A DNA stretch of 64,000 bases from Ferrimonas sediminum (GTDB taxonomy: Bacteria; Pseudomonadota; Gammaproteobacteria; Enterobacterales; Shewanellaceae). The stretch spans positions 38,757 to 102,756 of the forward strand of contig NZ_FNEM01000014.1 in assembly GCF_900100175.1 (NCBI RefSeq), given 5' to 3'. Shown piece after piece: positions 43,934-52,395 of the stretch. The notes under the pieces were generated by a model. It was not told the origin of the DNA, did no database searches, and saw only the letters and a list, made by a program, of their open reading frames with translations. Within the stretch, counting starts at the first letter, position 1. Each line of letters opens with the position of its first letter. Made by a program: the position numbers and the translations under genes.

Positions 43934-44959
43934 ATGACGCGGCAGTTTCAGATCAGAGTCAGTGCCCTGTCGGGCATCGACCGGCTCATTCGGTCTTTGG
44001 GCGGCGATAGTGACGCATTGCTGGCGACCACCGGGCTGACTCGGGCGGCCCTTGAGGACGAGCACCGGACTATGGCCATCGACGAGTTGGCCAGCCTATT
44101 ACAACACTGTGCCGACACCCTGAATTGTCCGGATTTCGGGCTGCGGCTGGGTGCCGGACAGGACTTTGCCATGCTGGGAGTGCTGGGCGCGGTGCTGGAG
44201 CATTGTGATACGCCGCAGGAGGCGCTTAAGGCGGTGCGCAGCCTGATGGCGTTTCACAACCAGTCGGAGTACTGGAACCATGAATTGCAGGGGCAGTTGC
44301 TGGCCATCTGCCGCTTTGACAACTTTCATGCCGAGGCCGACTCGCGCCAGTACAAAGAGCTGGCGATGAGCGCCTGTGTCCATCTGTGCCGGCGGTTGAT
44401 GGGGCCGACGTTTCGAGTGGCCCGGCTGGATTTCAGCCATGCGCCGCTGCAATCGCAGGAACTCTACCGAAAACATTTTCAGTCCGAGGTGATGTTCAAC
44501 CAGCCTCAGGACATTCTGTGGCTGCCGGCGACGCTGCTGACGCAGCGGCTGCACCGGGGCGATGCCACCGCCAAGGCCGTGGCGGAGCAGCGGTTACAGC
44601 GGCAGTTACAGCGACAGGGCCAGGGCCAGGATCGGGTCCAGCAGGTCAGTGGCCTGATTCAGCAGACGCTGGGGGTAGGGCAGGCCAACATCGACCACAT
44701 CGCCGCGTTGCTGGGGTTGCACCGGCGCACCTTGCAGCGACAGCTGGCCGCCCAGCAGCAGGACTTTTCCCGCCTGTTGCATCAGATTCGCATGCAGTCG
44801 GCCTGCTGGCACCTGAGATACAGCGCCATGGACATCACCTTGCTGGCGGAGATTCTCGGCTATCGGGATCTGAGCAACTTCTCCCGGGCGTTTCGCAAAT
44901 CCCAGGGACTGTCACCCCAGAAGTGGCGTCGCCAGCATCGCCAACCGCCGATGCGTTAA
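43934..44959 (+). CDS. AraC family regulator
   Basis: 341 residues. N-terminal arabinose-binding-type sensory domain (about 20-200, with the LLQHCADTLNCPDFGLRLG segment) and a C-terminal double helix-turn-helix (about 240-335: IAALLGLHRRTLQRQLAAQQ, DITLLAEILGYRDLSNFSRA). OruR/GadR-like architecture. The 136-base divergent spacing from the amidohydrolase-SDR operon suggests that it regulates that operon. Confidence 0.88.
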   Translation: MTRQFQIRVSALSGIDRLIRSLGGDSDALLATTGLTRAALEDEHRTMAIDELASLLQHCADTLNCPDFGLRLGAGQDFAMLGVLGAVLEHCDTPQEALKAVRSLMAFHNQSEYWNHELQGQLLAICRFDNFHAEADSRQYKELAMSACVHLCRRLMGPTFRVARLDFSHAPLQSQELYRKHFQSEVMFNQPQDILWLPATLLTQRLHRGDATAKAVAEQRLQRQLQRQGQGQDRVQQVSGLIQQTLGVGQANIDHIAALLGLHRRTLQRQLAAQQQDFSRLLHQIRMQSACWHLRYSAMDITLLAEILGYRDLSNFSRAFRKSQGLSPQKWRRQHRQPPMR

Positions 44960-45098
44960 CGGCCATTGCCGCGGCTGTGCCCGGCCTCACAAACTGCGAC
45001 GCGCCAGTAAAACACTGCCAGATCCCTTAGTAGCCGCTGTTTACCCTTCACTTACTCTCGTGGCTGTCCCAAAGGCTAAAACCAAAACGAGAGAGACA

Positions 45099-46979
45099 AT
45101 GATGAAAACACACTCCCTGTCTGTGTTACTGCTGGCGGCTTTGCTGGGCGGTTGTGGCAGCGATGACGACAGCGCCAACACGCCGGCGCCAGAGCCGACT
45201 CCGCCTAAATCCCCCTACCTGACTCTGGACATTCAGCCCCAGGCCAAATTTGAAGGTCAGTTTGTGGTCTACCTGGGTCGCTACGCCGATCCGCTCAAAG
45301 ACTGGCTGCAGAGCGATCAGGCCCGCGACCTCAGTGGCGACGGCCGCATTGATGAGCGTGACGCCCATCTGGATGGCGTCTATAACCCACCGCAGACGGC
45401 CATTGTGGTGGACGCCAAGGAGATGGACCGGGTACTGCGCACCAACCCCGATGGTCTCGGTGCCGGCAGTGCCCGCCCCGATATCTTTGTTGACGGCCAC
45501 TATTCCAGCTTCGATGCCCTGCGCTACCTGGCCTACACCCGCCAGGACCTGAAACTGGAGCAGGTACAGCCACCGGCGCTGACCGGTCGTGACACCTTTG
45601 AGTTTGTGCTGTCCTGGGACCGCAATGGCGATGGCGTGTTCGACGAGCAGGACAACGACCTCTACGCCAATTTCATGGGCCACGACTGGCACACTCGAGT
45701 GAAGTACGATGGTGGCGAGCTGATCAAACTGAACGGCACCCTCGATGGTCTGGGGCCTCAGGGTGAGGCCCATTATGAGCGGTTGGATCAGATCTGGGTG
45801 CAGCCGGGAATGACCCTTCGCTTTCAGCCGTTTTCGCCGGAGATGACCGAGCGTCGACACTGGGTGCAGGATCGCGAAATGGCGCGGCTGGCACAAAACG
45901 GCGGCAGGGTGGTGCTGCCGCAGCTGAACATCATGAAACCGGGTGAGGCCCAGCCTAAGGTGATTGCCAACCTGGAGGTAACGGCACACAACATGCGGCC
46001 CGATATCTTCCAGCCCGGGGTGATCACCAAGATGGACATCTTCCTGTCTGCCGCCGATGCCGGTCTGGATGTGGCCTTTAACTACTGGCCGTCGCTGTCT
46101 ACCGGCGCTACGGTGGAGCACTTTGCCCTGTTCCGGGTAGACGGCATCGCCTCAGAGGTGGGCCGGGGTTGGGCCACGGTATACGGCGACATGGCGGTGC
46201 ACGGTGATTTCTCCCGGGCCTCGGTGTGCGATTTCTCTTCGCCGGCCACCGGCGGCATGAACTTGGTGGTGGACCCGGAGCACTGCCGTCTGGACTGGAA
46301 CTCGAACTTTGGTGGCAACGTCATGCACATGATGGCCGACACCTGGGTGATGAACCAGCCGGTGCAGTTCACCATGATCCTGGTGAAAGACCATTACAAG
46401 CTGTGGGGCATGGAGGAGTACAGCGGCAAGGCGCGGGTTGAACGCGACTTCAGCGACGGCGAGGACGGCTCCGACATCATGACCCTGCAGGCCTTTGAGC
46501 TGCCTGAGGCCGGCAGCGGCCCGGTACTGACCGAGACCCACTTCGGATGGGGCATTGCCGATTGCACCGAGTGTCACAATGAGCAAAAACAGCCCCTGGG
46601 ACACGGTGGCCACAGCTGGCCGGTGAACAGCGCCGACGGGTTTGATTCTACCCAGCCCTACTACTGCGCCACCTGCCACGGCAATAACGGTGCGCCCAAG
46701 GGCCATGGCGAGACCGCCCGCTGCTTCTGGTGCCATGCCGGTGACAGCACCACCCCGGATCACCATGGCGAGGCATCGACCCGTCGTCTGTATCAGGGGG
46801 AGGCGATTAAGAGTAACGATAAAATCTACAACGACCCCAATGAGCTGAATGCGTTGCCAAGAGACAGCGACGGCAACTACCAGCCCTATGAGCAGGTGTG
46901 GAGCTCGGTCAACTCCGACTGGGACATGAGCCGGGTGTTCCCCGACCCCTATTCCTGCATGACCTGTCACCCCAACTGA
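45099..46979 (+). CDS. Tetrahaem c-type cytochrome lipoprotein, copy 2
   Basis: 626 residues, a close paralogue of the gene at 32770 along the whole length. Lipobox LLGGC with Gly at +2. Calcium-type loops DLSGDGRIDERD and DRNGDGVFDEQD. Haem sites at about 489 (CTECH), 523 (CATCH), 542 (CFWCH) and 620 (CMTCH). Strongest identity is in the LDGLGPQG, RRHWVQDREMARLAQ, VTAHNMRPDIFQPGVITKM and haem segments; the linker before the last haem is shorter than in copy 1. ATG 45099 (AGAGAGAC upstream) gives the same MMK start as copy 1. Codon use is GC-richer than copy 1. Confidence 0.88.
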   Translation: MMKTHSLSVLLLAALLGGCGSDDDSANTPAPEPTPPKSPYLTLDIQPQAKFEGQFVVYLGRYADPLKDWLQSDQARDLSGDGRIDERDAHLDGVYNPPQTAIVVDAKEMDRVLRTNPDGLGAGSARPDIFVDGHYSSFDALRYLAYTRQDLKLEQVQPPALTGRDTFEFVLSWDRNGDGVFDEQDNDLYANFMGHDWHTRVKYDGGELIKLNGTLDGLGPQGEAHYERLDQIWVQPGMTLRFQPFSPEMTERRHWVQDREMARLAQNGGRVVLPQLNIMKPGEAQPKVIANLEVTAHNMRPDIFQPGVITKMDIFLSAADAGLDVAFNYWPSLSTGATVEHFALFRVDGIASEVGRGWATVYGDMAVHGDFSRASVCDFSSPATGGMNLVVDPEHCRLDWNSNFGGNVMHMMADTWVMNQPVQFTMILVKDHYKLWGMEEYSGKARVERDFSDGEDGSDIMTLQAFELPEAGSGPVLTETHFGWGIADCTECHNEQKQPLGHGGHSWPVNSADGFDSTQPYYCATCHGNNGAPKGHGETARCFWCHAGDSTTPDHHGEASTRRLYQGEAIKSNDKIYNDPNELNALPRDSDGNYQPYEQVWSSVNSDWDMSRVFPDPYSCMTCHPN

Positions 46980-46985
46980 TCGCAC

Positions 46986-47009
46986 TCCCCGCCGCCTCGG
47001 CTGCGGGGA
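46986..47009 (+). terminator. Hairpin after tetrahaem gene 2
   Basis: Perfect stem TCCCCGC/GCGGGGA around a 10-base loop, 6 bases after the stop. No T-tract, so it may stabilise the message or attenuate read-through into the LuxR gene. Position corresponds to the terminator at 34746 in the first module. Confidence 0.45.
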
Positions 47010-47094
47010 ACTGGCAGATCTTATAGTCATTGGCCGGGGCAAGTTGGTTATACTTGCCCCTAACTGAGTCCGCCGCCGTTTTTGCCACCGAGTT

Positions 47095-47856
47095 ATGAGT
47101 ACCATCCAGACCCAAAAATGCCCCATCGACGGGGATCACCTGCAGCGAGCCAGCGACTACCTGGCCCAGTTCGGCATTACCCACTTCTTTTACGGCATCA
47201 CCACCAAGGTGATGATTCCGTCGCTGCACCAATTTAAGAAATTGCGCCGGCGCTTGCCGCAAGAGATGATTCGGGCCAAATGCGGCGTCTATTCCAGCGA
47301 CGCCATTCTGACGTTTCGTCACCACTACCTGCAGCATTTTGCCGCCACTGACGAGCCCTACTTTAATAAGCACCCGTTGGGGCTGAGCGTGTGGCAGGAT
47401 CCGGATCTCAACGGCTCCAAAGGCGAGCAGTTTGCCCGCCTGTTGGAGGAGTACCAGATTCGCAGTCGCGGTGTCTGGCACCTGCCGATTCGACAGCACC
47501 CGGACTGGCTGGCAGCGTTTGTATTTTTTTCCGACCAGGATCGGCAAACCCTGCTGGAGAACCTGACCGCCAACGAAGCGGACATCGGCCATCACCTGGC
47601 GCTGTATGCGGCGCTATTTAACGAGCAGTGCATCTCGCAGCTCAACCCCATCGCCAACTTCAGCTGCCTGTCGGAGCGGGCACTGGCGATTCTGCGGTTA
47701 ACGGCGGAGGGCAACTCCAGCGAGGAGGTGGCCGAGCAGCTGTCTCTGACCGAGAGCGGGGTCAACTACCATCTGGATCGTATCAAGGAGTTGCTGAACG
47801 CCCGAAACCGTGCCCAGCTGATCAGCATGGCCCACACCATGGGGTTACTGGATTAG
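47095..47856 (+). CDS. LuxR family regulator paired with tetrahaem gene 2
   Basis: 253 residues, paralogue of the gene at 34790. Shared blocks: HQFKKLRRRLPQE, GLSVWQDPDL, WHLPIRQHPDWLAAFVF, ISQLNPIANFSCLS and the helix-turn-helix LTAEGNSSEEVAEQLSLTES with GVNYHLDRIKELL. Sensory-domain ligand unknown, no luxI nearby. Located 115 bases after the cytochrome gene, as in module 1. Confidence 0.85.
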   Translation: MSTIQTQKCPIDGDHLQRASDYLAQFGITHFFYGITTKVMIPSLHQFKKLRRRLPQEMIRAKCGVYSSDAILTFRHHYLQHFAATDEPYFNKHPLGLSVWQDPDLNGSKGEQFARLLEEYQIRSRGVWHLPIRQHPDWLAAFVFFSDQDRQTLLENLTANEADIGHHLALYAALFNEQCISQLNPIANFSCLSERALAILRLTAEGNSSEEVAEQLSLTESGVNYHLDRIKELLNARNRAQLISMAHTMGLLD

Positions 47857-47959
47857 CGGCAGGTAACGAGGCTGTCGAAGTGGGGCTAACGGCAGAAGTG
47901 ATTGATGTGCGGTAAAACTGTGGTTACCTTGGAGAGGAATTCATTAGCGGGAGCCGAGC

Positions 47960-48310
47960 ATGGTAAATCTTGGAAGGGTCGGGGCTATCATCGCGTTACT
48001 CATAGGGCTGGGTGGCTGTACCTCCGGCCTGCACGGCTCGTTTGCCAGCCACAGTTATGGTGCACAGCCAGGGGCGGTGTTGCTGGGGCCGGTGCAGGGG
48101 CTGAGCTGCCAAACCCAGGTGTTGTATTTCATTCCCATGGATGATGCGCCGTCGACCCAACAGGCGATCGAGGCCGCCAAAGCGCAGCTGGATCACACCG
48201 ACTATCTGGCCGATCTGGCCATCGATGATGAAACTCTGTGGCACATCGGCTATGCCCGTCAGTGCATTGTGGTGCGGGCCTTTGCTTATGGCCGACCGGC
48301 TGCCCACTAG
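47960..48310 (+). CDS. Small lipoprotein, unknown family
   Basis: 116 residues. Signal with lipobox GLGGC (Cys about 20), then a compact domain: GAVLLGPVQGLSCQTQVLYF, PSTQQAIEAAKAQLD and LWHIGYARQCIVVRAFAYG. The alternating pattern and the paired Cys (about 50 and 102) suggest a small disulfide-stabilised fold resembling the TRL-type bacterial lipoproteins, but I cannot assign it. 18 bases before the acetyltransferase gene. Confidence 0.6.
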   Translation: MVNLGRVGAIIALLIGLGGCTSGLHGSFASHSYGAQPGAVLLGPVQGLSCQTQVLYFIPMDDAPSTQQAIEAAKAQLDHTDYLADLAIDDETLWHIGYARQCIVVRAFAYGRPAAH

Positions 48311-48328
48311 CCCCGGAAACCATTAACA

Positions 48329-48781
48329 ATGAAAACGACAACAGACGCCATGGAGCTGCAGGTGTTTGATGCACCGCCACCGGAGTTGGTCGACACCTTG
48401 AGAGGCCGCATTCGCGACTTTAACCGTCAGCACTGGCCGGAAGTGACTCGCAAGCCACTGGCGGTAGCGGTGCATAACGACGAGGGGGAACTGCTCGGCG
48501 GGGCCAGCGGCAGCAGTTTTGGCCACTGGCTGCAGCTGGACTGGCTCTGGGTTGACCCGGCCATGCAGGGCCAGGGTCTGGGTCAGCAACTGCTGACGGA
48601 GTTTGAACGACAGGGGCACCAGCGGGGGTGCCGCTGGTGCCTGCTGGACACGCTGGAGTTTCAGGCCAAACCCTTTTACCAAAAGCGCGGCTACAAGGAG
48701 GTGTGGCAGCAGCACGACTACCCGCTGACCGGCCAGCGCAGTTATCTGGTGAAGGCGTTTACGGAAGAGCGCTTTGTTTAG
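48329..48781 (+). CDS. GNAT family N-acetyltransferase
   Basis: 150 residues, single GNAT domain. Acetyl-CoA pyrophosphate loop in LWVDPAMQGQGLGQQLL (Q-x-x-G-x-G type) and the C-terminal FYQKRGYKEV. Small-molecule or antibiotic-type acetyltransferase; acceptor unknown. Possibly co-transcribed with the preceding lipoprotein. Confidence 0.88.
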   Translation: MKTTTDAMELQVFDAPPPELVDTLRGRIRDFNRQHWPEVTRKPLAVAVHNDEGELLGGASGSSFGHWLQLDWLWVDPAMQGQGLGQQLLTEFERQGHQRGCRWCLLDTLEFQAKPFYQKRGYKEVWQQHDYPLTGQRSYLVKAFTEERFV

Positions 48782-48806
48782 CCGCGGGGTCTTTGCGCTC
48801 TAATTC

Positions 48807-49820
48807 TCAACCACCGTGACCACCGTGACCACCGTGGCCTCCACCGGAGTGACCATTGCCACATTCATGAACGTTCTGATGACCGCCACCTTCACCCGCT
48901 TCTACCGTTAGCGAGCCACCGTCGCGGTAAATGACAAACTCTCCGTCATTGATGTCGTCGATTTGGGGGTCGTCTAAATGGCCCAGGCAGCTGTAGCCTA
49001 CTCGGTAGTTCCCTTCAGGCAGGTAGCCCATGACGAAATGCCAGTCGCCCTGAGCATCGGCATAGATGGGGCTGACGGCAGTGGGCAGAACTCTTTGGTC
49101 GTTCCGGTTAATGCTTGAGTCTGCCATCTGGTCGATGTCCGTTACAACGTCCGGATAGAGATAGGCTAAGTGTTTGAACACTCCTCCGGGCAAGCTCAAG
49201 GAGGCAAACTCCATCTCGCAGTCGGCCAACCATTGAGGATCCACTTCACCGATAAGGTGACCCATATGAGGGTAATCGGTGGAGCGGATGCCCATATGGC
49301 GTAATTCAAACCCTTCCGAGGTTTGGAACATACCCCGGTAAAGATCCACATCCAGCGTATGAATGAGGTGTTGACCCCCCATAACGGTTAAATCCGCCAT
49401 AGGGAGGTACCCAGATTCGGCTTTCAGGCCATGGCGTCCTTGTCCATTTTCGACGGCACTGCCCTGGTTGCCGGTTCCCGGGTGAATGGTCAAATGGACG
49501 TTGTGATAGCGGCCTTGCTCTATCCGCAGTCCGGTAATGAGGGGGTGGCTATTCATGCCTTGAAAGTTAAGAAGATCGAAATCCGGGTTGTGCACGGCAT
49601 AGCGGTGTTCCAAGCCGCGCTCATCGGTCATGACCAGTTCATTCATGCTCAGCCAAACCCGATCTACATTGTTCATCGGTGAATCGGAGATGGTCACCGT
49701 TAATGTTCCTGTATCTTGAGGAGGAGCGGGTGTATTGACGGGGCCTCCATCGCTGCCACCACATGCGCCGATCAGAACCAGTGTTGTTGCTGATAATGTT
49801 CCTTTAAAAATTGTCATCAT
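48807..49820 (-). CDS. DUF4382 lipoprotein with His/Gly-rich tail
   Basis: 337 residues. Lipobox LIGAC (Cys about 20), Pro/Thr linker, DUF4382 beta-sandwich beginning GTLTVTISDSPMNNVDRVWL, and a second region with KHLAYLYPDVVTDID. The last 25 residues are His/Gly-rich (GHSGGGHGGHGGHGG), a likely metal-binding tail. Function of DUF4382 is unknown. AGGAG upstream supports 49820 or the ATG one codon later. Confidence 0.8.
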   Translation of the reverse strand: MMTIFKGTLSATTLVLIGACGGSDGGPVNTPAPPQDTGTLTVTISDSPMNNVDRVWLSMNELVMTDERGLEHRYAVHNPDFDLLNFQGMNSHPLITGLRIEQGRYHNVHLTIHPGTGNQGSAVENGQGRHGLKAESGYLPMADLTVMGGQHLIHTLDVDLYRGMFQTSEGFELRHMGIRSTDYPHMGHLIGEVDPQWLADCEMEFASLSLPGGVFKHLAYLYPDVVTDIDQMADSSINRNDQRVLPTAVSPIYADAQGDWHFVMGYLPEGNYRVGYSCLGHLDDPQIDDINDGEFVIYRDGGSLTVEAGEGGGHQNVHECGNGHSGGGHGGHGGHGG

Positions 49821-50102
49821 TCTTCTCCTAATGGACAAGCAACACATACAGCTTAGGCGTGGCCCGGAAAAGGCAATTGATCCGGATCAAGCGATGCGTT
49901 TGCCGCTATTTAAGCTGCTTATCTATAACACTTTAAATTTCTTCCCAGTCACGTCTGTGGGTTTAAAAAGGCCCCTCCATTTTCATCCATTAGCGATTTC
50001 TTTCCTTTCTCCGGAACGCAGCGTTCAATTCCGACGACGACAGGCTTTGCCCTCCATGATCCTCAGATCCCGGAAGATGCCCCGGTGACCGGTTACAGAA
50101 GC

Positions 50103-50148
50103 CGGTAAGGCCTTAATCTATAAAGACCGTAGGATGGGTGTCTTTGTA
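50103..50148 (+). repeat. REP/MITE-like palindrome, diverged half copy A
   Basis: Matches only the 3' half of the repeat at 50295-50356 (AAGGCCTTAATCTATAAAGA then CCGTAGGATGGGTGTCT) with several substitutions; the 5' arm is missing. Confidence 0.55.
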
Positions 50149-50294
50149 ATTGGTGTTTGTGTAAGTGTTCGGCGGCCATCAAGGCCAGCTGGCAGTGGCC
50201 CGGCGCAGCCGACAGTGCGGCCAGCGGCAGGCTAGGGGTGAGGTGGTGCTGGGGTGTTTCCTGCCCCCGATAATGCCTTAACAATGCCTTAACA

Positions 50295-50356
50295 AGACAC
50301 CCAGGTTGTCAGTACCGATAAAGCCTTGATCTATAACGACCGTAAGATGGGTGTCT
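50295..50356. repeat. REP/MITE-like palindrome, copy B
   Basis: 62 bases bounded by the 9-bp inverted repeat AGACACCCA/TGGGTGTCT with internal TTGATCTATAACGACCGTAA. Flanked by TTAACA and GTGTAA. No transposase gene is nearby. The ends resemble palindromes mobilised by IS200-like REP-associated tyrosine transposases; this is inference. Confidence 0.8.
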
Positions 50357-50411
50357 GTGTAAGTGCTGGGGTGTTTCCTGCCCCCGATAATGCCTTAACA
50401 ATGCCTTAACA

Positions 50412-50473
50412 AGACACCCAGATTGTCAGTACCGATAAAGCCTTGATCTATAACGACCGTAAGATGGGTGTCT
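50412..50473. repeat. REP/MITE-like palindrome, copy C
   Basis: Same 62-base element as copy B with one visible base change near the 5' arm (CAGATTGTC for CAGGTTGTC). Part of the second 117-bp unit. Confidence 0.8.
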
Positions 50474-50612
50474 GTGTAAGTGCCCGGATCTGAGCACAGT
50501 CACAATTCTGTAACCAGTTGATTTTGTAAAATTGATCATCCTTTGTTTCTATGTCATTAATTTTCCTCTTTCAGGAATAACTGTCCCAATAGAACACTGC
50601 ATGGAGTCATGG

Positions 50613-51731
50613 ATGAAATACCTGTTGCTGACCTTTTTGTTGACCTTTTCTCCTATTTCGCTATCAAATACGACGCAGCAGCAGTGTTTATCTGACCTTG
50701 AATCATTGCCAGGTTTTCTTTTGACCAATGATACCGGTGCCCCCCAGCATCTGGCTCAATATGGCCAAAGCCATTTTGATACCGCTTTTTTGAATGCCAA
50801 GAAAAAGATTGACCGAATAGAGTCAGCACTGGAGTGTGACACTGTTATTAAGAGCTACCTTAAAGCGTGGCGACACAGCCATCTTACTATATGGCCACTT
50901 CACTCCGAGTCTGAAAAGAAGAGTCTGCAGGACGTCCTTAAGGGTGACTCGCTGACACCTGGCTTTGAGAAGTTATCTGACGAGACTGCCTATTGGTCTA
51001 TTCCCAGCTTTGCTTATGAGCAGGGCAAGGTACTGTCTAAGCTCTTGACCCAACACACCCCGTCACTGGTCGGAGTAAAGAACTGGATTATCGACGTTCG
51101 AGGAAATGGTGGCGGATCTGATGACAGCTATGTCCCGCTTCTCCCCTTCGTTCTTTCCGGTGAAACCGCTGAGGTATCGGTAGAGTTTCTTTCAACCCAT
51201 GCCAATATCTTGGCTCTCGAGGGAGCCTGCGAGAGATTTGCCAATAACGATCCATCCTGTATCGCTGTCGTAAATCCAATGATCGCTAAACTTCGGGGTG
51301 TGAAGAGCGGAGAGTATGCTCAAATGGGCGAATCCCCCTTCAGCTATCAAAGTTTCGACTCCATGCCGGAGAACGTGCCACAGAAAGTGGCGGTACTGAT
51401 TGATGAAGACTGCGCCAGTTCCTGTGAACAGTTTCTGCTTCAGGTGCGCCAAAGCTTCAAGGTAAAACTCGTTGGGCGCAGCAGTCATGGCGCTCTCGAC
51501 TACTCTAACCTGCGACCGCATACCCTGCCCTCAGGACAGCGGGAACTGTTTTACGCCACCTCTCGCAGCCTCAGATTGCCCCATCAGCCGGTGGACATTG
51601 CCGGCATATCGCCGGATATCTACTTGCCCGAACCATCGGATAAAGAGGGCTGGGATTCAGAGATCAGCCGTGTTCAACGCTGGTTGGAAGACGGCTCCAT
51701 AAAGCCCGAGGACAAGAGCGCAGAACAATAA
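50613..51731 (+). CDS. S41 family peptidase, secreted
   Basis: 372 residues with a signal peptide (about 1-18). C-terminal-processing-protease-like domain: IIDVRGNGGGSDDSY, the nucleophile region VLIDEDCASSCEQFLLQ (Ser of ASS), GRSSHGALDYSN and the closing PDIYLPEP. No PDZ domain is evident between signal and catalytic part, as in shorter S41 members. ATG 50613 has GGAG 6 bases upstream; longer readings would disrupt the signal peptide. AT-richer than the core genes; flanked by mobile-type repeats, so probably acquired. Confidence 0.83.
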   Translation: MKYLLLTFLLTFSPISLSNTTQQQCLSDLESLPGFLLTNDTGAPQHLAQYGQSHFDTAFLNAKKKIDRIESALECDTVIKSYLKAWRHSHLTIWPLHSESEKKSLQDVLKGDSLTPGFEKLSDETAYWSIPSFAYEQGKVLSKLLTQHTPSLVGVKNWIIDVRGNGGGSDDSYVPLLPFVLSGETAEVSVEFLSTHANILALEGACERFANNDPSCIAVVNPMIAKLRGVKSGEYAQMGESPFSYQSFDSMPENVPQKVAVLIDEDCASSCEQFLLQVRQSFKVKLVGRSSHGALDYSNLRPHTLPSGQRELFYATSRSLRLPHQPVDIAGISPDIYLPEPSDKEGWDSEISRVQRWLEDGSIKPEDKSAEQ

Positions 51732-51762
51732 AAATAGTCGCACCTTTTCGAGGGAGAGAGAA

Positions 51763-52254
51763 ATGAAGGGAAGAATAGAGGTTAAGCGGGTCGAATTGTC
51801 GGATGCCGAGTCTGTGCTGGCGCTATATCGCTCCATTATCGAGGAGAATCTTCCCTACATAATGAACACACCTGTCCCATCGACTGAGCAGCAAATTGAG
51901 TTTATCTCCGGCTTTATAACGCGCAGGGACCCGTTTTTCGTAGCCAAACTCAATGGCGAAGTTATAGGAATGGCATCGGGAAAAAAAGCAGACATGGGGC
52001 GCATGGAGTTTAGCTTCTCCATTCACCGGGCACATCGGCGAAAAGGTTTAGGCGCCAAACTTCATCAGCGAATCGAGCAGGAGGCAAAAGAGCTCGGGTG
52101 TTTTGAACTGTTTGCCATGGTGGACTTAGGAAATCCTTCCCGCCCGTTTTATGCCAAAAGAGGCTACGTCGCCGATATGGAGATTCACTCGTTTATCAGT
52201 TTTACCGGAATCTCTTTAAAGGCCGTGACCTATCGAAAGGCTTTGTCGCCATGA
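51763..52254 (+). CDS. GNAT family N-acetyltransferase
   Basis: 163 residues. GNAT core with HRAHRRKGLGAKLHQRIEQE (acetyl-CoA loop) and FYAKRGYVAD. 31 bases after the S41 peptidase, with good SD GAGGGAGAG, so probably the same transcript. Acceptor unknown. Confidence 0.88.
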   Translation: MKGRIEVKRVELSDAESVLALYRSIIEENLPYIMNTPVPSTEQQIEFISGFITRRDPFFVAKLNGEVIGMASGKKADMGRMEFSFSIHRAHRRKGLGAKLHQRIEQEAKELGCFELFAMVDLGNPSRPFYAKRGYVADMEIHSFISFTGISLKAVTYRKALSP

Positions 52255-52260
52255 GAGTTT

Positions 52261-52304
52261 AGCAAAGCCACCATCTTCACGTTTCTCTATACCGGAAGCG
52301 CGCA
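52261..52304 (+). repeat. Direct repeat at left edge of AT-rich island
   Basis: AGCAAAGCCACCATC followed by TTCACGTTTCTC and CCGGAAGCGCGCA. It matches 54563-54607 with a few substitutions and one indel. Begins 7 bases after the acetyltransferase stop. Confidence 0.6.
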
Positions 52305-52333
52305 TTCTATCCTTAACAAGAAGAGCCTTAACA

Positions 52334-52395
52334 AGACACCCAGGTTATCAGTATCGATAACGCCTTGATCTATAACGACCATAAGATGGGTGTCT
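52334..52395. repeat. REP/MITE-like palindrome, copy D
   Basis: 62 bases with the same AGACACCCA/TGGGTGTCT ends and internal TTGATCTATAACGACC as copies B and C, a few substitutions. An extra GAGATGGGTGTCTGTGTAAC follows at about 52404, a duplicated right end. Confidence 0.78.

Larger units (their letters stand above)
50246..50479. repeat. 117-bp tandem duplication carrying REP-like copies B and C
   Basis: The segment starting GTGCTGGGGTGTTTCCTGCC at 50246 recurs at 50363, exactly 117 bases later, with nearly identical sequence, so one unit has duplicated in tandem. Each unit carries one palindromic repeat. Confidence 0.85.
49821..50612. other. Intergenic repeat region
   Basis: About 790 bases between the DUF4382 and S41 peptidase genes. 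It holds the repeats listed separately. The remaining 49821-50100 and 50150-50245 show no supported gene. Confidence 0.6.

Noticed and set aside
50246-50479. CRISPR array
   Set aside because: Only two tandem units of 117 bp with palindromic ends and no unique spacers; fits a tandem duplication of a REP-like element.
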